A DNA stretch of 6,878 nt from an uncultured Clostridiaceae bacterium (GTDB lineage Bacteria > Bacillota > Clostridia > Lachnospirales > Lachnospiraceae): contig CAUCBQ010000113.1 in assembly GCA_958441075.1 (NCBI GenBank), forward strand, positions 1 to 6,878, written 5' to 3'. This document shows positions 4,988 through 6,878 of the stretch, piece after piece (positions within the stretch are counted from its first letter, which is position 1; the number at the start of each line of letters is the position of its first letter). The translations under genes and the position numbers were made by a program. A model generated the notes under the pieces. It saw nothing but the letters and a program-made list of their open reading frames with translations. It had not been told where the DNA came from and did no database searches.

Positions 4988-5743
4988 TTATTTCTTTTTA
5001 AATGTAATCCCCGCCCGGTCATTTGTCTCACTGTATTCACTCAGCTCCAGAGTTCCGCGGATATCTTTCAGCTGAGGCTGATCCGTAAGAATATCATTTA
5101 AAACAGAAAGCTTACTGTCGATATTTCCCATGTCTCCCAGAATCACATCCATCTGTCCGATGGTCAGCGTAGGCTGATTGTAGGCGTCAAAACGAATCTG
5201 ATCCACCATAATCTCATAAAGAGACAGCTGCTGCGTCAGGTTTAATATTTCCTCAAAAATCCGGCTGTCCGCAACAGGAAGCGGCTGATAGAGAACCACT
5301 CTCTCCAGATCCATACCTGTAATCCAGGGAACACCCTCCAGCTTTCTGCCGGAACTTTCCACTACAATGCCTTCCCGGTCAAAGTACATATAGCTGCTCA
5401 TATAGGATACATAGCCTACAATGCTTTTATCGTAAATAATGACCTCTGCATGAAAGGGACCGTGAAACACAATTTTATAATCCTCTACAAAGGGAAGCTG
5501 CTTATGGGGATTAAGTCTGTCCCTCAGATAGGCTATGGCTGAATTTTTTCCCATGCGGCCTGAGAAAAGCAGCTCCTCCACCTGCTCTGCGCTGTAACGG
5601 CTGCTTCCCGATACAGTGATCTTCTGGATACGGACAGACAGTACAAGGATAGCCGTGAGCAGAACAGCTGCCACGGCAATCCCCAGAACCATATGCTGTT
5701 TTTCTTTTGTTTTTCCCATGCCGTATATCACTCTCCTATCCAT
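4988..5743 (-). CDS. ftsQ: Cell division protein FtsQ/DivIB
   Basis: The 251-residue protein has the FtsQ/DivIB plan: a short basic cytoplasmic N-terminus, one membrane helix (about 18-37), an external POTRA domain (about 39-108) opening with IQKITVSGSSRYSAEQVEELL, and a beta domain with MYFDREGIVVE and LEGVPWITGM (about 118-145). The protein acts in the septal divisome, bridging FtsL/DivIC and the septal peptidoglycan synthase. Its start overlaps the murA 3' end by 16 nt, so the two are probably co-transcribed and translationally coupled. A second ATG at 5719 (residue 9) is a real alternative: AGGAG lies 13 nt before it, while the first ATG has only AGGG nearby; either gives a complete membrane helix. 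The beta domain and tail after about 150 are less conserved. No terminator is evident after the stop. Confidence 0.88.
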   Translation of the reverse strand: MDRRVIYGMGKTKEKQHMVLGIAVAAVLLTAILVLSVRIQKITVSGSSRYSAEQVEELLFSGRMGKNSAIAYLRDRLNPHKQLPFVEDYKIVFHGPFHAEVIIYDKSIVGYVSYMSSYMYFDREGIVVESSGRKLEGVPWITGMDLERVVLYQPLPVADSRIFEEILNLTQQLSLYEIMVDQIRFDAYNQPTLTIGQMDVILGDMGNIDSKLSVLNDILTDQPQLKDIRGTLELSEYSETNDRAGITFKKK

Positions 5744-6878
5744 TGGACCCTGGCTCCAAGAGCCGACAGATCCCGGCAGATGTCCTCATACCCCCGTTCA
5801 ATGTGTTCGCAGTTTTCAATAACAGTTTCCCCCTTTGCAGCTAAAGCCGCTACTGCAAGAGCTGCGCCTCCCCGCAGATCCGCTGCCTTTCCTGCCGATC
5901 CCTTCAGGATACCGGCGCCGTAAATAACTGCCGTTTTTCCTTCCAGACGAATTAAGGCTCCCATTTTTTCAAGTTCTCCAGCTGTACCAAACCGCCCTTC
6001 AAAAACTCTTTCTTCAATTCGGCTGACTCCCCGTCCAGCAGCCAGAAAGGCCATAAATGGAGACTGAAGATCCGTAGGAAATTCCGGATAAGGGCCTGTT
6101 TTAAGAGCAAGGGGCCCCGGAATTCCTTCACTGCAGATCCGGATTCTTCCCTCTTCCTCTGAACCAATTCCTGTAGCCCAAAGCCGTCCCCTGCATTCGG
6201 AAACTGTAATTTTTCCGCCGGAACGGGCCAAAAGGGCCAGAGGAAGCTTCAGGGCAGACGGGCGTATTCCTTTTAAAATCACATCTCCTCCAGCTGCCAT
6301 TACCGCCGCCCCATAGGTTCCCGCCACAATCCGGTCCCCCTCCACCCGAAAGGCACTGTCTCTTAAACATCGGACTCCCTGAACCATCAGAGTCTTTGTG
6401 CCTGCGCCGCAGATCACGGCTCCCATGTTATTAAGGAAGCTGCACAGCTGGCAGATCTCCGGCTCCATAGCAGCTCCATGAATTACCGTCACTCCTTCTG
6501 CAAGCACAGCAGCTAAAACAGCCTGTTCTGTAGCTCCTACGCTGGGATAGGGAAAAACGATTTCCGTACCGCTAAGTCGCCCGTCCTTCCCTGTACAGGC
6601 CTCTATCCTTCCATCCTGTTCGCAAATCACAGCCCCCAGTTTTTTTAAGGCCATGAGATGAAGATCTATGGGTCTGGCTCCGATCAGACAGCCTCCGGGA
6701 TAACAGCAGCTTCCCTGTCCCATACGGCCCAGAAGAGCACCCAACAGGATGATGGAGGAACGCATGGACCGGACATATCCCTGGGGCACCTGTGTTTTTT
6801 TTATCTCACCGGCATCAATAAACACACTGCTTCCCCTGCGGGTACAGCAGCAGCCCAGAGCTTCCAGGATATTTACCA
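5728..6878 (-). CDS. murA: UDP-N-acetylglucosamine 1-carboxyvinyltransferase MurA, 5'-truncated
   Basis: MurA transfers enolpyruvate from PEP to UDP-GlcNAc, the first committed step of peptidoglycan synthesis, in the cytoplasm. The frame is open past the right edge: 17 further codons (VNILEALGCCC onward) precede the GTG at 6825, so that GTG is internal and about 382 residues are visible. Counting from the GTG, family landmarks are the substrate-binding R22 (SMRSSI), catalytic Cys46 in PGGCLIGARPIDLH (equivalent to E. coli Cys115; codon at 6688-6690) with R51, D252 in FPTDLQSPF, R278 in EGRF, R318 in ADLRGGAAL and R344 in HIERGYEDI. A cysteine, not aspartate, at the active site predicts fosfomycin sensitivity by analogy. 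The N-terminal Lys-Asn motif is outside the window. The usual RFMH-like motif reads RFGTA, a small divergence. It runs into ftsQ with a 16-nt overlap. Confidence 0.93.
   Translation of the reverse strand, partial: VNILEALGCCCTRRGSSVFIDAGEIKKTQVPQGYVRSMRSSIILLGALLGRMGQGSCCYPGGCLIGARPIDLHLMALKKLGAVICEQDGRIEACTGKDGRLSGTEIVFPYPSVGATEQAVLAAVLAEGVTVIHGAAMEPEICQLCSFLNNMGAVICGAGTKTLMVQGVRCLRDSAFRVEGDRIVAGTYGAAVMAAGGDVILKGIRPSALKLPLALLARSGGKITVSECRGRLWATGIGSEEEGRIRICSEGIPGPLALKTGPYPEFPTDLQSPFMAFLAAGRGVSRIEERVFEGRFGTAGELEKMGALIRLEGKTAVIYGAGILKGSAGKAADLRGGAALAVAALAAKGETVIENCEHIERGYEDICRDLSALGARVQWIGE

Noticed and set aside
5952..6370. Two minus-strand ORFs of 71 and 80 codons inside murA
   Set aside because: They are in other frames of murA, which is continuous and conserved through the same bases.
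1..6878. Whole window as a new defence, mobile or CRISPR-type system
   Set aside because: No transposase, integrase, direct-repeat array or toxin-antitoxin pair is visible; all genes but the NYN-LOTUS one are core division or sporulation genes.

Overview
This window carries a cell-division and sporulation gene block from an endospore-forming Firmicute. The mix of family-level sequence features (SigE, SpoIIGA, SigG and FtsZ with its IPDFLKN-type tail), strong AGGAGG ribosome sites, GTG and TTG starts, and mid-range GC suggests a clostridial lineage, most likely Lachnospiraceae. The genus cannot be named from the sequence alone.

Layout. On the + strand, the 3' part of sigG (forespore sigma factor) runs into the window from the left and ends at 462. 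After a 126-bp gap with a candidate promoter comes a complete gene for a NYN-domain putative nuclease carrying two C-terminal OST-HTH/LOTUS domains (589-1572). A nested, two-way terminator hairpin (1592-1637) separates this pair from the minus-strand genes. Read in their own direction (right to left), those are: 5'-truncated murA (5728 to the window edge), ftsQ/divIB (4988-5743, overlapping murA by 16 nt), ftsZ (3467-4819, own promoter, TTG start), a strong terminator, a Spo0A-type promoter, spoIIGA (2402-3289, GTG start) and sigE (1665-2405, ATGA overlap with spoIIGA).

How they work together. MurA makes peptidoglycan precursor, FtsQ/DivIB and FtsZ build the division septum, and SpoIIGA and pro-SigE are switched on at the start of sporulation. 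By the known B. subtilis pathway, SpoIIGA cleaves the SigE pro-sequence in the mother cell, while SigG acts later in the forespore. The intergenic region 3290-3466 is the best-resolved regulatory element: the ftsZ terminator runs directly into a perfect Spo0A box, and a second perfect box sits where a -35 element would be, 22 bp from a perfect TATAAT. This is the non-standard spacing known from B. subtilis spoIIG.

Most of the window is well-known core machinery. The less ordinary points are the inverted placement of sigG relative to spoIIGA-sigE with a NYN-LOTUS gene between them, the absence of ftsA between ftsQ and ftsZ, a proline-containing pro-SigE leader, and the compact terminator/Spo0A-box/promoter arrangement. 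I did not see evidence for a wholly new multi-gene system; the NYN-LOTUS gene is the only gene here whose role is open.
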